A stretch of DNA of 64,000 nt from an uncultured Lactobacillus sp. (GTDB taxonomy: Bacteria; Bacillota; Bacilli; Lactobacillales; Lactobacillaceae). The DNA is taken from assembly GCA_905204935.1 (NCBI GenBank), contig CAJLBJ010000002.1:39379-103378 (forward strand), written 5' to 3'. Of the stretch, positions 63,950 through 64,000 are shown piece by piece; positions within the stretch are counted from its first letter, which is position 1; every line of letters begins with the position of its first letter. The translations under genes and the position numbers were made by a program. A model generated the notes under the pieces. It did not search any database. It was given only the letters and a program-made list of their open reading frames with translations, and was not told the DNA's origin.

Positions 63950-64000
63950 TGAGTAGATCTTTGAAAACTGAACAAAGTTTAGACAAACCAAATGTGTAGG
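63950..64000 (+). other. 16S rRNA leader, start of an rRNA operon (gene beyond window)
   Basis: GATCTTTGAAAACTGAACAAA and the following AGACAAACC stretch are typical of the leader between the last rrn promoter and 16S rRNA in lactobacilli. The 16S gene itself is not in the window. Confidence 0.7.

Overview
The window is a 64 kb piece of a low-GC Gram-positive chromosome, almost certainly from the family Lactobacillaceae. The evidence is a LacLM-type heterodimeric beta-galactosidase, a D-lactate-dehydrogenase-family enzyme, aminopeptidase PepS, a CtsR-controlled clpE, Lactobacillales-specific small proteins (DUF1827, DUF1797, DUF4828, DUF4822) and a complete lipoteichoic acid (LTA) machinery. 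I do not assign a genus. Most of the window is ordinary core chromosome. I see no prophage, integrase or CRISPR array.

Layout. 1-1.8 kb: the end of an ABC exporter with a LytTR/DUF3021 regulatory pair. 2.3-5.2 kb: lacLM on the minus strand. 5.3-11.1 kb: a secreted DUF4822 protein divergent from a tight histidine kinase / response regulator / methyltransferase / LysR string, then an NAD(P)-binding reductase. 11.5-14.8 kb: an isolated PLD-helicase-DUF3427 gene followed 11 nt later by a NUDIX hydrolase, the best candidate here for a defence or nucleic-acid-processing cassette. 15-20 kb: D-2-hydroxyacid dehydrogenase, a PfoR-like EIIC membrane protein, a LysR regulator, two-subunit L-serine dehydratase and a metal-binding HMA protein. 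20-29.7 kb: Kup, a DHA2 exporter, DUF4828, an oxidoreductase, a DEAD-box helicase, tRNA-Arg(CCU), a CLC transporter and PepS. 29.8-46.5 kb: envelope and housekeeping genes (UDP-GlcNAc 2-epimerase, YfhO, two GtrA proteins, flavodoxin, map, galU, YihY, recX, RlmCD-type methyltransferase, a DUF402/Ntdp phosphatase, an AI-2E family transporter, a sugar transferase, gpsA, a TagH-like/LysM protein). 46.5-56.4 kb: CNNM/CorC protein, prfC, a MucBP/SH3-like protein, DUF1827, clpE, ptsH-ptsI. 56.8-62.7 kb: two glycolipid glycosyltransferases, a flippase-like membrane protein, DUF1797 and LtaS. The window ends with a decayed ISL3-family transposase and four tandem promoters plus the leader of an rRNA operon whose 16S gene lies beyond the edge.

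How the genes fit together. GalU supplies UDP-glucose, GpsA supplies glycerol-3-phosphate, the two GT4 enzymes build the glycolipid anchor, LtaS polymerises the LTA chain, and YfhO and the GtrA proteins are of the types that glycosylate it outside the cell. Carbon handling is represented by LacLM, HPr/EI and candidate cre sites. Protein quality control is represented by clpE under a clear CtsR operator.

The least ordinary items are: the helicase-NUDIX cassette; a TagH-like ATPase that has lost its catalytic Glu and switch His and is fused through a membrane helix to a LysM domain; a MucBP/SH3-like protein without a signal peptide; structured leaders before the Ntdp-like and DUF1797 genes; and a dispersed, nearly identical 15-bp-stem terminator downstream of three unrelated genes.
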